64,000 bases of DNA from JBFFMO01 sp041390025 (GCA_041390025.1 JAWKQR010000030.1:1-64000), one strand, 5' to 3'. Shown: positions 9,278 to 19,173, counted from the first letter of the stretch. Notes: generated from the sequence alone by a model not told the origin. A program made the numbers and translations.

Positions 9278-10126
9278 ATGACTGATCAAAATCGCAAAAC
9301 GCTGCGCAGCTTCTACTGCCGCGATTATCTCTGGGAAATCTACGAGCAGATGACAACCGATTTGGGTTGCTCGATGGATTACCTGATCAACGAATCCATG
9401 CGTCTTTACGCGCGCAGCCGCGATTATGTGCCTGCAAACGACCCAGCTCCAGCGCCGGGTCCAGGCGACATGGGCGGTGGATTTGGCGGCGGGTATGGCA
9501 ATCAGCCAATGCAGCCACAGCAGCCGATGGCGCCGCAGCTTGGCGGCGGTTTCTCGCCGATGGAACATCGGACGTTCAATCAGATTCCTCCGATCAATCA
9601 GCAGCAGCCGCAGCGTAGCCCTACGCCTCCGCAGCAGCCGATGGGCGGTGTTCAGTTTGGACAGCAGCCGCAGCGACAGATCCAGCAGCCCGGTCCCCCG
9701 CCGCCGCCGCGTCCGTCCAACCAGTGGCAGCAGGCTCCGCCTCAAGCGCCGCCCGCGCAAAACGGCGGCTACGGGCAGCCCATGTTTAACCAACCCGGCC
9801 CGGCCCCTGCACCCCAGCAGCCGATGATGGGTGGCGCAGCACAGCCCCCGCTGTACCTGATGTTCAACAACAACCGGTACGTCATCGACAAAGACAAGTT
9901 TGTCATTGGCCGCGGGTCACAACAGACCGACCTGACGATCCGCGACGGCAACATCTCGCGCAAACACTGCTGCGTGATCTTCCGCAACGGTGCGTACTAC
10001 ATCAAGGACCTCGATTCGACGAACGGCATTGAGTTCCGTGGCAATCGCATCGAATCCAAGAAAGTCGAAGAAGGGGATACCTTCTACCTGTGCGACTACG
10101 AACTGCGCTTCACCTACAGGCCGTGA
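9278..10126 (+). CDS. FHA-domain protein with helical N-terminus and Pro/Gln-rich linker
   Basis: A 282-residue soluble protein. Residues 1-50 (RSFYCRDYLWEIYEQM, DYLINESMRLYARSRD) resemble a ribbon-helix-helix or similar small helical fold. Residues 55-190 form a low-complexity Gly/Pro/Gln linker. Residues 195-282 are an FHA domain with GRGSQQTDLTI, the Ser and His of SRKH, and DLDSTNGIEFRG, which bind phosphothreonine. A partner kinase is expected; two Hanks kinases occur elsewhere in the window, but not next to this gene. ATG 9278 has GAGG upstream. The stop overlaps the GTG start of the next gene. Confidence 0.88.
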   Translation: MTDQNRKTLRSFYCRDYLWEIYEQMTTDLGCSMDYLINESMRLYARSRDYVPANDPAPAPGPGDMGGGFGGGYGNQPMQPQQPMAPQLGGGFSPMEHRTFNQIPPINQQQPQRSPTPPQQPMGGVQFGQQPQRQIQQPGPPPPPRPSNQWQQAPPQAPPAQNGGYGQPMFNQPGPAPAPQQPMMGGAAQPPLYLMFNNNRYVIDKDKFVIGRGSQQTDLTIRDGNISRKHCCVIFRNGAYYIKDLDSTNGIEFRGNRIESKKVEEGDTFYLCDYELRFTYRP

Positions 10127-11307
10127 GCGCTCCCGACATTCACATCATCACGTTGGGACATGCCTCGCCGGTTGAGCCTCTGGGTCAATCGGTGAACGCG
10201 TTTCTTGTGGGCCCTCCCTACGCGCTCATCAACACGGGCCATGTCTTGCAGGTCGACAAGCTCAAAGCGCAGCTTCAGGCGCTGTCCGTGGAGCCCGCCG
10301 CGATCGAACGTATCGTGTGCACGTCGTGGTCCGTGAACATTACAGGGGTGGCGCGGCACTTCCCCACGCGCGGACGTGTTTTGCTTCAGTCCCGACGGTT
10401 TGCAGCCGCGGCGCTTTGATGCTTGGGTTGAAGACTAAAGCGCCTTTCGCCCTATTTTGCCACGTCGGTGCCGACTTCGAGGCGTTTTTCCAAAACATGT
10501 TTGGCGTAGCCCGAAGGGTGCTCGACTTTATCCCCATCTCGGTAGGGTCGACACTTGCCGTCGCGAACTTTCGCTTCGATGTGCCGCTCAATGGGTTGAT
10601 CCCGGCGCAATGATGTGTTCGACCCAGACGCCGGCGTGCTGTTCCCAGTGAATTTTGCGCTTAACGGGCTTCCAGCCAACGTGCGTAATACAAGGATTCC
10701 TGGGTGACCTCGACCGCGTCGCTCCGGAGCCAAGCGGGTCTACCCCGGCATGACGAGCGAACGCGGCGAGATGGACATGCGCCGGGCCGCGCGGTGGGCG
10801 ACAATCTGTTGAGCAACGCGCAGCACGCCATGCGCGGTGGCGTTACCGCAGCGGCGTTTGTTGAACTGCGACACGGGTTATCTGCCAGACCCGCCGAGCT
10901 GGCCCTGCGCACTGGCCGCAATGCACCCGTTCCTTGAGGAGCTCGTCGAGAGCCGCGTCATCGAGGCCGACGGTGAAGGGCTTGACCGCATCTGCGGAAC
11001 CAACGTGGAGACGTTTGGCGCGTATGAGCTCGCACTTGCGTGGCGATGGTGGCGGCGTGCAAGCCTGGGCCGCCTCGGCCGAAACACCGCAGACGGTGGC
11101 CGCGCCCAAGGCCGCAGAAACAGCGCCTGCCGAGGCCATGGTCGCCGCACCCAACCCCGACGAAGCGCGTGGATCGCCAACCTGCGCGGGCGCCAGACCG
11201 AACTCGTCAAACAGGTGCTCGACCGCCACTCTGTGACGGCAGCCAACGTCGAGGTCACGTTCGAGGACATAGTTGCTGCGCGTTCGCAAGGACGGGAAAA
11301 CGTGTGA
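10123..11307 (+). pseudogene. Possible metallo-beta-lactamase-fold protein with degenerate metal site, frame-broken
   Basis: A GTG start at 10123 overlaps the FHA gene stop. The first about 95 residues (IHIITLGHASPVEPLGQSVN, PPYALINTG, IERIVCTSWSVNITG) look like the start of an MBL-fold ODP-type domain, but the metal-binding HxExDH motif is replaced by TSWSVNIT. Frame changes follow near 10400, 10610, 10680-10830 and 11040. Fragments DFIPISVGSTLAVANFRF, VFDPDAGVLFP, HPFLEELVESRVIEADGEG and the C-terminal IANLRGRQTELVKQVLDRH join to about 390 residues. I am confident that one gene spans this stretch, and less confident of the family. It may be co-transcribed with the FHA gene. Confidence 0.45.
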
Positions 11308-11506
11308 GCGTCAGGTTCCGCAGGCTGGTCGAGCCGAGCTCGTCTAGACTTTGACCATACCCTCGACCATTGTGTTCGAGAGCTCACAGCGCCCTAGCCG
11401 CGCGCACCGGTTGCGCGCGTTGACGTCATCAACCACGGACACCCCCATTTGACCGGCAGCACGTGTTGCCGTATCTCTTGGCGCGGGCGCATACCATGAG
11501 AAACCA

Positions 11507-12581
11507 ATGATTCGAACTCTTGCATTTGCTGTTGTCACACTTTCGGCCACCTCCGCGTTCATAACAAACCGTGTACAGTGGCCAAGCAAAGAAAGTCCCG
11601 TCATGGTCTGCCACAACGACCTGGCGTGATGTTTTTGGGCAAGGACAAGACGGTGTACCGCGTTTACGTGGTCACAGAACAAAGGCGACCTTGAAGCTCG
11701 GCATGATCGTCACTGACATCGACGGCGATGGAAATCCTGACGTCATCGGTGCGGGCAAACCCACCTTTGTGGTCAACCACAATGCCGACCCTGTGTTCAC
11801 ACTGAAGTCCTGTGACCAAGTGATCGTCACTGACGTCGCGGCGGACTCGAAGAGAGACCTGCTGTGTTTGAACGGCAATGAGCTCGGCGTCTATGCCTAC
11901 GACGGCCAACTGATCTGGAAGGCGAAGACCAACGCACGGTTTGACTGGTGTAAGGCCGGCGACATCAATGGCGACCTGAAGGCAGACATCGAGTGCAAGA
12001 TCAAAGGCTCCAAGAAGTTCACCCGTTACGACGGCAGTAACGGCGAGCAGCTCGCCGCGGGCACCGAAAACGCGGAGGTCGAAGAGACCCGAATGGATCT
12101 GTTTGCTCCGCTTGAGCCCAGTCAAGACGGCTACACGCTTGAGCGCGACCTTGATGGGGACGGTAAACCCGAGAAAGTCTTGGTCGGCAAAGAGATCATG
12201 ATCGAAGGCAAGTCGTTTTCAACAAACGCCAAGAAGTACAAACGTCTGCCGCTCGCACGGCTTGAGAGCGTTTATGCCAATGGCTTTGAATCGGACGCCG
12301 ACGCACAGAAAGTGGTCGAGGGTCTCAATGACAAGTTGTCCAACTGCTACACGTCGCAGGTTCGAAAGAACGCGTTCGCGGGCCAAGGACAGGTTCTGAT
12401 CGACCTCAAGATCGACAAGAAGGGCAAGGCGTCGGCCGCGGACATCACATTCAGCGGCATTCCCGACAAGAGCGTGTCCAAATGCGCTCAAGGTGTCTTG
12501 AAGTCGGGCAAGTACCCGGTGCCGACGGGTGAGCAAGGAACGTTGAACGTGCGGATGTTCTACACGTTCCGCGATCAATAA
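11507..12581 (+). CDS. Exported FG-GAP-type repeat protein with TonB/AgmX-like C-terminal domain (frameshifts near N-terminus)
   Basis: ATG 11507 opens a signal-peptide-like segment, MIRTLAFAVVTLSATSAF. The frame then shifts at about 11565 and again near 11660-11695. From 11695 to the stop the frame is clean. Four calcium-loop-like repeats are seen: DIDGDGNPDVIGAG, DVAADSKRDLLCLNG, DINGDLKADIECKI and DLDGDGKPEKVLVG, a half-propeller-like set. The last about 100 residues (NCYTSQ, GQGQVLIDLKIDKKGKASAADI, SVSKCAQGVLK) match the TonB-like C-terminal domain of AgmX/gliding-type proteins, with the usual Cys pair. A role at the cell envelope is likely. A strong terminator follows at 12653. Confidence 0.7.
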
Positions 12582-12652
12582 TCGTACACAAGTGCGCACT
12601 TTAGGTACGCACCGCACCGTCCCAAGCCCTGAGTCCATTTCAGACTAAAAAG

Positions 12653-12693
12653 CCCGCTCGCCCCGTAATCAAAGGGCGAGCGGGTTTTTATTT
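12653..12693 (+). terminator. Strong hairpin terminator (both directions possible)
   Basis: An 11-bp perfect stem, CCCGCTCGCCC (12653-12663) with GGGCGAGCGGG (12674-12684), has a 10-base loop and is followed by TTTTTATTT. The upstream side has AAAAAG, so it could also stop leftward transcription. It lies 72 bases after the FG-GAP gene stop. Confidence 0.92.
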
Positions 12694-12760
12694 GCTCCGG
12701 CGAGGCTTGGCCAACTTGTTGCGATGGGTTCACACGTCTGATTTCAACGTGGAGCTCAAG

Positions 12761-13518
12761 ATGCACTCGTCGCCGTTTCCGACTTCTTCCGCCCTTGGCG
12801 TCGCTGGTTTTCTGTCGCTGTGTGCTCTGCTGGTCCGGCGTGTTGATCTGGATGGGCACGCCCGTGGAGTACTTTGGACTGGGTGCTCGGCATCGCTGGA
12901 TTCTGGTGGTTGCTGGGCGTCGTCACCGTGCCATGGAACATGTACTTCGGCGCGTGAGGTGCGAAACGAGCTGATAAGTCACAGTCCCGGGGCATCACCA
13001 CGTCGTCGGTCGACCTCAAAACGGTCGACACCATTGCCAAGCGCGATCGTCGCTGCGTTGGTCATCCGTGGTCACCGCAGCCGGCTTCGCCGCGCTCTCA
13101 ATTTTCAACATCACAGCGCTCGGTTGGGCGGGTGGCATCGCGTTGGCGCTCACGGCGGCCCGTCCGCTGGGACGCTTTTACGCCTACACAATGTCGTTGT
13201 TGGCCCGTACGAGTCAACGTGTGCGGTTTCCAGCCGACGACGTGCGTGACGTCAAGGACCGGCTCTTGTCCCTGGAAGCCGCGATGACCGCGTTGGACCG
13301 AACTCAGGAGCACAGCTGGGCCTACAGTGTCGACCGCGAGACCACACGGTTGAGCGCGAAGGAAGTTCAGGCGCTGCGTCTGCAGTTGGAGCGCGCGAAC
13401 GAGGAGAAATCAGCATGCCCATCGTGTCATCGCGCGTGATGCGGAGCGCATCGGCGAAAGAGTCTCGGAGGACATCGAAGTTTCTGGGCCATGTCCGCGA
13501 GATGATTCAGTTTTCTGA
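12761..13518 (+). pseudogene. Membrane protein with C-terminal coiled coil, frame-broken
   Basis: ATG 12761 has GGAG six bases upstream. Read through four or more frame changes, the product has an N-terminal hydrophobic segment, then GIAGFWWLLGVVTVPWNMYF with GAREVRNEADKSQSRGI, then VVTAAGFAALSIFNITALG and GGIALALTAARPLGRFYAY, so about four membrane helices. A helical C-terminus follows (DVKDRLLSLEAAMTALDRT, SAKEVQALRLQLERANEEK, RVIARDAERIGERVSEDIEV). The frame from 13068 to about 13430 is clean. The most protein-like last frame ends at TGA 13516-13518, overlapping the convergent photolyase end by 12 bases. I do not recognise the family. Confidence 0.55.
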
Positions 13519-14979
13519 ACAGAGCAGGTTGGCTTGGCCCTCATCGCCATACTCCGCCAGAAGTGCTTCATTTTAAGCTTGGACTGCGTGCTCTGTGAGG
13601 TCATGTATCGGATTTTTCAAAGACGTTGCGCTCCGGTCCCCATGCTCGGTCGTAGCGCCCAAGCACCCAGAAGATCCCACTGTAGGAATTGGGATCTCGC
13701 CATCGATGTACTTGTTGGAGGCTCGATCATCACGGCGAGCGTCTTGAGGCGAAGGGTCCAGTGGATCTTCTTGCCCCACAGCATACGTAGGTAATTGTGG
13801 ATGCGCCCCTCCCTAACCAGCTGCCGCTGTGCGGCGCGTTCAAGTCGGGTCGTGCGTGCCCGCCTGCTCAAATTCTTCGAGCAGTACATACTCGCGTGGG
13901 TCGTCCGCGTGCTCGCCTGTGTTTGTTGCCCCAGTCGGGCAACGACTCGAACCGGTCGTAATCATCGGGGCGAAGCGCGCACACATGAAGCCCGATCTCG
14001 CGCCACGTGATCCGCTCGTCGAGGAAGCTCTCGACATGGTCAGGCGGGTCCACCAACCTTCGCGGCTACCGCTCGCCTTGGGCGCCACGTGGTCTGGGGC
14101 CCAACCGGTGCCGTCGGTCACCGCGCAAGAAGGCCTCTCGTGGGCCGAGAGCTGCCCAAAGTGCAGCCAGAACGACAGGCGGCTTGAGGCATCGGTGTCT
14201 GGGTGGTTCCGGTCCACGCCGTAGCGTGGCAAGCCATCTGTCACCCATGCGGCCAGCCGCTCCCGTGCGGCCACAAACCCTCCACGGTCCTCCGCCCGAG
14301 TGACCGAATGGTCGATGGGCAGACTCGCCAGAAACGCAGAGGTGGTGATCTGGGCGACGTCTGCTTTGGGCCATCGACTGACATCGGGCAGCGTCGGTTT
14401 GGGAAGCGCGAGTCCGTGCAGCGGGTTGGGGTTTGGGAATTCCAACAAATGGGGTGCGATCGTCTTTTGCAGATGACGCCGAAAGTCGTGTGCCCTCGAA
14501 AACACGCGGTCCGTGTGGCGCATGGGGTAGATCCCGTTGCTGTCCACGCGTTCCATGCGCACACCGATTTTGGCGGCCGCGGCGTCGGTCATTTTGGGCA
14601 GCATAAAGGCTGGAAAGTCGTCAGTGACCACCATGCACGCCTTCCCTGAAAGTGCCTCTAACAGCCCTTTGCCGTCTCCAACGCGCGGTTCCACGTAGGG
14701 GAAGTAAACGACACTGGACTCGGCAAACGCGGCTGCGTTGTCGACCATGCCCTCCAAGATGAAAGCGTGATGCCGGTCGGACGCCCACTGGTAGCCCACG
14801 CGCAGTGCTTCCAAGACCACCAACCCCTTGCCCAGGTGGTGGGCCGCCTCGATGGCACGGTCGAGGGCGAAGTTCCATTCCGGCCGACGGTACGCCGTCA
14901 TCCAGTACAGCACGTAGTCGCCGCTTTCGTTGACCGGTGCCTTGTTGGCACTGCGAATTCGCACGCGCGGAACTTTCAT
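13507..14979 (-). pseudogene. Class II CPD photolyase, frame-broken in its C-terminal half
   Basis: A light-driven repair enzyme for cyclobutane pyrimidine dimers, using FAD. From ATG 14979 leftward the frame is clean for about 280 residues: YVLYWMTAYRRPEWNFALDR, VVDSNGIYPM-like blocks, and GVDRNHPDTDASSRLSFWLHFGQLSAHE. PKASGSREGWW, WREIGLHVC, YDRFESLPDW, AAQRQLVREGRIHNYLRMLW, GKKI and YMTSQSTQSKLKMKHF then appear in turn with at least five frame changes between about 14140 and 13540. The last segment, LAEYGDEGQANLLCSEN, ends at TGA 13509-13507. The reconstructed length is about 490 residues, as expected for class II. All key segments are present, so sequence error is the likely cause of the breaks. 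Confidence 0.85.
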
Positions 14980-15160
14980 TGACTTTCCTGACTTGCCCGA
15001 AGGGAATTTGCACCCAGCTTAGGTCGACTCGATTGGGGCGAAGCGCCCACTCAGACCACTGAACCAGATGCGCCACAACCCGCAAAGGCGCACGCGGAAG
15101 TTGAACTTTACATGCGGGTCTATTACACCTGCGACCTGCTTTATCTCCCGGACACGCTGT

Positions 15161-16285
15161 ATGAAAAAGCCTACGTTGAACGAACTCAAGACCCAGTCAG
15201 ACGAAATTTTCGAGATCTACCGAGCCCGATTCGCCGGTCAGCCTCGTGCAACCCGCGATCTCAACGAGATCCGAAACCTGATCCGTCGATTGTCCGACCT
15301 CGTCGACGAGGCGAAAGTATTGATGAATGGTGGACGAAACCCCGCTGTGGTGTCTCTGGTCGAGACCGCGCAAGAGAACCTCGCGCGCTACCGCGAAGAA
15401 GAAGCGGCGATCGCCCAAGCGCAGTCCAATCCGTACAGTGTCGAGGGTGCCCGATTGGCGTCGGCGGCGAATCGTGTGTTCGACTGCTACACGCGCCATT
15501 TCGCAGGCAAGGACCGCGCAACGCGCGACCCTCGGCTGCTCCAGGAGCTGATCGAAGAGCTGGAGCGGCTCAAAAAGACCATGCAAGTCATCGCCGACAA
15601 GGGCATCGAGGCAACCCAGAAGGACCTCGACACGGTCAACGCCCAGCTCAACATGTACAAACAAGAGGTCGCGTTGATTGAGCGCGCCCAGCAAGAGGGC
15701 GACGATCAGGAACGCGCCAGCCGCCTTGCTCAGCTCGCGAATGCCCAGTTTGCGCTGTACAACAGTCACTTCGCCGGGAAACGCCGCGCCACGCGCCGGC
15801 CGGAGCTCGTGCAACGCATGATCGGTAACTTGGAAGCGATCCTGGGGGACATGGAAAACCTCGATAAGGGGGGATTCCAGTCCGACGCGAACAAGAACAA
15901 CATGAAGATTGTGCGCGACAACCTCGACATGTACCGCACGGAGCTGACCGAGATTCGCACCGCCCGCGAGGGTGCCTCACTTGAGGACCTCGCCGGCATG
16001 CTCGGCGGCGCAGCGAATGACACGATGCAGCAGTACCGCGAGAATTTCGCAGGCAAAGATCGACGCACACGCGATCTGTCCCTCTTGAACACGCTGTGTG
16101 ACGAGCTGCGCTACATCGGCATGCAGATGGACGCCATTGCACGCACCATCGACGTCGAGTTCAACGAAAAGAACCTCGACATCGTCAACGAAGCACGTGC
16201 GATGTACGAAGCGGAATTCCGCGAGATCGTGACAGCTCAAAAAGGGCTCATAAGCCTTGACCTGGTGGCCTGTCGGTGCATCTAG
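15161..16285 (+). CDS. Protein of four tandem about 90-residue helical repeats, unknown family
   Basis: From ATG 15161 this 374-residue protein consists almost entirely of four repeats. Each begins with an aromatic-rich helix and the signature FAGKxRATRD, with the first Phe at residues 24, 114, 204 and 296 (periods 90, 90 and 92). Each is followed by a helix LLxxLIxELExL, then a helix of the type NLDMYRxELxEIRTAQ. No signal peptide, membrane segment or Cys cluster is seen. The frame is open upstream to 15068, but that stretch is not repeat-like. The last 12 residues are unlike the repeats, so a frameshift near 16245 is possible. I do not recognise the family; the fold looks all-alpha. The next gene begins 27 bases downstream. 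Confidence 0.8.
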   Translation: MKKPTLNELKTQSDEIFEIYRARFAGQPRATRDLNEIRNLIRRLSDLVDEAKVLMNGGRNPAVVSLVETAQENLARYREEEAAIAQAQSNPYSVEGARLASAANRVFDCYTRHFAGKDRATRDPRLLQELIEELERLKKTMQVIADKGIEATQKDLDTVNAQLNMYKQEVALIERAQQEGDDQERASRLAQLANAQFALYNSHFAGKRRATRRPELVQRMIGNLEAILGDMENLDKGGFQSDANKNNMKIVRDNLDMYRTELTEIRTAREGASLEDLAGMLGGAANDTMQQYRENFAGKDRRTRDLSLLNTLCDELRYIGMQMDAIARTIDVEFNEKNLDIVNEARAMYEAEFREIVTAQKGLISLDLVACRCI

Positions 16286-16312
16286 GTGGTTGACACGGCA
16301 GACGGAGTGTTT

Positions 16313-16524
16313 ATGTCCACCTACGACCCCTATCTTCAAGCCCTGATCTGACCTGCAAAAGCTGCGGTTTTGTCTACGTCGGTGGGCAGCTCAAGATGGA
16401 GTTCGTCCTGCGCGGCCTACAAAACGTCGTTCATTGACCTGCTCAAAACATCGAGCAGCAAGTCCGTGAAGCACATCCGGACCTGCCGCCCAACCACCGC
16501 GACTGCAAGGTACGTGCGTCTTGA
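16313..16524 (+). pseudogene. Small zinc-ribbon-like protein, frame-broken
   Basis: ATG 16313 has GGAG five bases upstream. MSTYDPYLQAL is followed by a frame change near 16345 into LTCKSCGFVYVGGQLKMEFV and LRGLQNVV. A second change near 16435 leads into DLLKNIEQQVREAHPDLPPN, HRDCK and a stop at 16522-16524. The product would be about 70 residues with a CxxC pair. Only one clear CxxC and a later lone Cys are visible. It sits right after the four-repeat gene and may be co-transcribed. The reconstruction is tentative. Confidence 0.4.
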
Positions 16525-16553
16525 GTTGATGGCATCGAATGTCGCCGACACTA

Positions 16554-17918
16554 ATGAGGGCAGGACGTGTCCTGCCAAACGCCTCGGGCAACCACATAAC
16601 CCGTCCGCTGACGACTAGTACCGATACCCCACTTGCCGAGCGCATGCGTCCGAAGACGCTCGGTGAGCTCGGGCAGCAACATTTGCTTGGCGATGGCCGG
16701 TCTGGCGAACGCGGTTCGCGCTGAAACGACTCTCCAGTTTGATCTTGGGACCGCCCGGCAGCGGCGAAACAACGCTCGCGCGTTCGCTCGCTGAGGCCGT
16801 AGGGTGCCGAGTTCATCGCGATGTCGGCGGTCCTCGCGGGGGTCAAAGAGATCCGCGAGCAGGTCGACCGCGCACGACAACGGCAGACAGGGCTCTTCAA
16901 GCAGACAACCGTGCTGTTCGTGGACGAAATCCACCGCTTCAACAAGGCTCAGCAAGATGCGCTGCTGCCACACGTCGAACGCGGCACGGTCGTCTTGATC
17001 GGGGCGACGACCGAAAACCCGTCGTTTGAGGTCAACGCGGCGCTGCTGTCGCGCTGCAAAGTGCTCGTGCTCGAGAGCCACGCTGAAGCCGATCTGCGCG
17101 CCTTGCTCGACCGCGCGATGAACGACCAGGTCCGCGGTCTTTCGACCCTTGGCGTGGACCTCGCCGACGAAGCATCGGTCGCACTGCTCGGCGCGGCCTG
17201 CGGCGACGCGAGGACCGCGCTGAACACGTTGGAAGTCGCGGCACGTGCCGTGGCCGCCCAAGGGCGTGACATCATCGACGTGTCGGACATCGAAGAAGCT
17301 GTGCAGCGCCCGATCATTCGCTACGACAAGGCGGGCGACCAACATTACCGCGTGGTCAGCGCGTTCATCAAAAGCCTGCGAGGCAGCGACCCGGACGCCG
17401 CGTTGCACTACATGGTCCGTATGCTCGAAGCCGGCGAAGACCCGCTGTTTGTGCTGCGCAGGATGGTGATATTCGCCTCGGAAGACATCGGCAACGCCGA
17501 CCCTGAGGCGCTGCGTGTTGCCGTGGCAGCGACCGAGGCATTCCGGCTGATGGGAATGCCCGAGGGGGCGCTGCCGATGACGCAGTGCGCGACCTATCTC
17601 GCGTGTGCGCCCAAGTCCAATGCCGTGATCGTGGCCTACAAAGACGCACGCAAGGACGTTCTGGCCAACCCCGGGCTTGGGGTCCCCAAACACATCATCA
17701 ACGCACCCACGCCGCTCGACCGAAGTTTGGGCGCGGGGCGCGGTTACAAGTACCCCCACGAGTTTGCCGGACACTACGTGCCCGACCATTATCTGCCCGA
17801 CGAGCTGCGTGGCAGGCGCTACTACCACCCCTCCGACCAAGGGTACGAACGCGAGGTTGCTCAGCGTCTGGAGCGTTGGCGGGCGCAGCGGGACGCCGTT
17901 GCACCGAGCGATGATTAG
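16554..17918 (+). CDS. rarA: Replication-associated recombination protein A, AAA+ ATPase (frameshifts in N-terminal part)
   Basis: RarA/MgsA is a clamp-loader-like AAA+ ATPase that acts at stalled replication forks. PLAERMRPKTLGEL and GQQHLLG mark the N-terminus in one frame. The frame shifts near 16690-16735 to the Walker A region LILGPPGSGETTLARSLAEA, and near 16800 to the frame that runs clean to the stop: MSAVLAGVKEIREQVDRARQ, Walker B VLFVDEIHRFNKAQQDALLP, sensor 1 GATTENPSFEVN, and the C-terminal ASEDIGNADPEAL and PMTQCATYLACAPKSNA. Walker A reads GETT instead of GKTT. The start is uncertain; ATG 16554 gives a short leader before PLAERMRP. Confidence 0.88.
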
Positions 17919-17956
17919 GTGTACGACCGGCCTTCGACTCGGATTGTGAGGATTCC

Positions 17957-18685
17957 ATGAGACGGCTGACTGGCCTCATCGCTGCCCTTATCGTTTGCAC
18001 ATCGTCCACGGCGATGGCCGCGAATGCGATCGACATGCGCTTGGGCATTCGCGGCGCGGGGAATTACAGCATCTTGATGGCCCCAGACGACGCCGCGGGT
18101 GACCCGACATTGCTCAGCGGCGCGGGCTTTAAGGGCTTTGGAGGCGGCGGAGGCATCGCGTCGATGTACTACCTGACCTCGCTCGCGGGCGGGCAGTTGT
18201 ACTTGGCACTCGATCTGCTTTTTGTGGCGCACAGCGGCACTGGAAAGGCCGAGGCACCGGCCACGGACCAACGCCGAACCGTGACGCTCACGTCGAAAAT
18301 CCTGCATGCCCCACTCCACATTGGGCTGCTGACGCAGTCGGGGACCACCGGCTTTCGGTTCTCGCTTGGACCGGAGCTTCTGCTCGGGCTTGGCAGCGGC
18401 GCGAGCGTCGAACAGCAGAATATTTCGGAACCCCCGCAACCTCTGTTCACCACACCCGTGACCCATGTGGGCCTGAGCGCGAACGTTGGGATGGACTTTG
18501 GTTTTGACGGCTGGATCGTCCCGATCGACTTCCGGTTTGTGGTCGACCCAAGCGTGCCGGCATCGACGTCCGACCGTTTTGACAACTACGAATCGAACGC
18601 CGACCCAGGGAACTATCAAGTCGGGTACAATTACCAAATCTTCCTGACCGTGGGCGTCGATCGCCTGTTTCGTCTGCGCAAATGA
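17957..18685 (+). CDS. Outer-membrane beta-barrel protein, unknown role
   Basis: A 242-residue exported protein. A signal peptide of about 21 residues ends AMA. The rest alternates short hydrophobic strands and polar or Gly-rich turns (GSGNYSIL-like start, GGQLYLALDLLFVAHSG, FRFSLGPELLLGLGSG, THVGLSANVGMDFGFDG), and it ends in an aromatic-rich strand (YQVGYNYQIFLTVGVDRLFRL). This is the pattern of a small 8- to 10-strand barrel. It follows rarA by 38 bases and overlaps the next start as ATGA, so it is co-transcribed with the membrane protein downstream. Confidence 0.75.
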   Translation: MRRLTGLIAALIVCTSSTAMAANAIDMRLGIRGAGNYSILMAPDDAAGDPTLLSGAGFKGFGGGGGIASMYYLTSLAGGQLYLALDLLFVAHSGTGKAEAPATDQRRTVTLTSKILHAPLHIGLLTQSGTTGFRFSLGPELLLGLGSGASVEQQNISEPPQPLFTTPVTHVGLSANVGMDFGFDGWIVPIDFRFVVDPSVPASTSDRFDNYESNADPGNYQVGYNYQIFLTVGVDRLFRLRK

Positions 18686-19173
18686 ACAACGAAGAGTTCA
18701 GCTCCCAGGATGAGTTTGAAGCCCAATGGGCAAGTGCACGTCGACGCGCCGGTGTGCCTGGGCCCAATCAGCCCGGCGGTTCGAAAGCGCTGTACGCGTT
18801 TCCGCTGTTGGTGGTCTATGCTGGGCTGTTTTTTGGTCCGCTGGGAACGGCATTTACAGCGATGTACACACGAGAGTGGAGAATCCCGCCGCGTGAGGCC
18901 GTGGCGCTGCTCGCGGGTGGTGCTGCCACTTGGATGTTGGTCACCGGGGCAAAGGTGTTTTACGGGTCGATGGACCCGTTTGCGCTCCAAGTCGTTCGTT
19001 CATCGATCAACTTCGTGTTTGGATGCGCGGTGTGGCTGTGGTTGCGGCGCGCGTTTCGCGAGACGCACACACCCATTCAGCTGACCTTCAAACGCACGGC
19101 CCTCGCGGTTGTGGCGCTCGTGGTGTTGTATTTTGTGATGGGTCCCAAGCTGTTGATCAACCTAGGGCGTTAG
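18682..19173 (+). CDS. Four-helix inner-membrane protein, unknown function
   Basis: A 163-residue protein with a polar N-terminus of about 35 residues and four hydrophobic helices: about 38-60 (ALYAFPLLVVYAGLFFGPLG), 74-93, 104-122 and 138-157 (ALAVVALVVLYFVMGPKLL). It overlaps the beta-barrel gene as ATGA. Its stop overlaps the convergent universal stress protein by 4 bases. No family motif is recognised. Confidence 0.75.
   Translation: MNNEEFSSQDEFEAQWASARRRAGVPGPNQPGGSKALYAFPLLVVYAGLFFGPLGTAFTAMYTREWRIPPREAVALLAGGAATWMLVTGAKVFYGSMDPFALQVVRSSINFVFGCAVWLWLRRAFRETHTPIQLTFKRTALAVVALVVLYFVMGPKLLINLGR

Noticed and set aside
11510..11522. GATTCGAACTC resembling the reverse complement of a tRNA T-arm
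   Set aside because: No acceptor stem, anticodon arm or D-arm can be folded around it, and it lies in the start of the FG-GAP gene.
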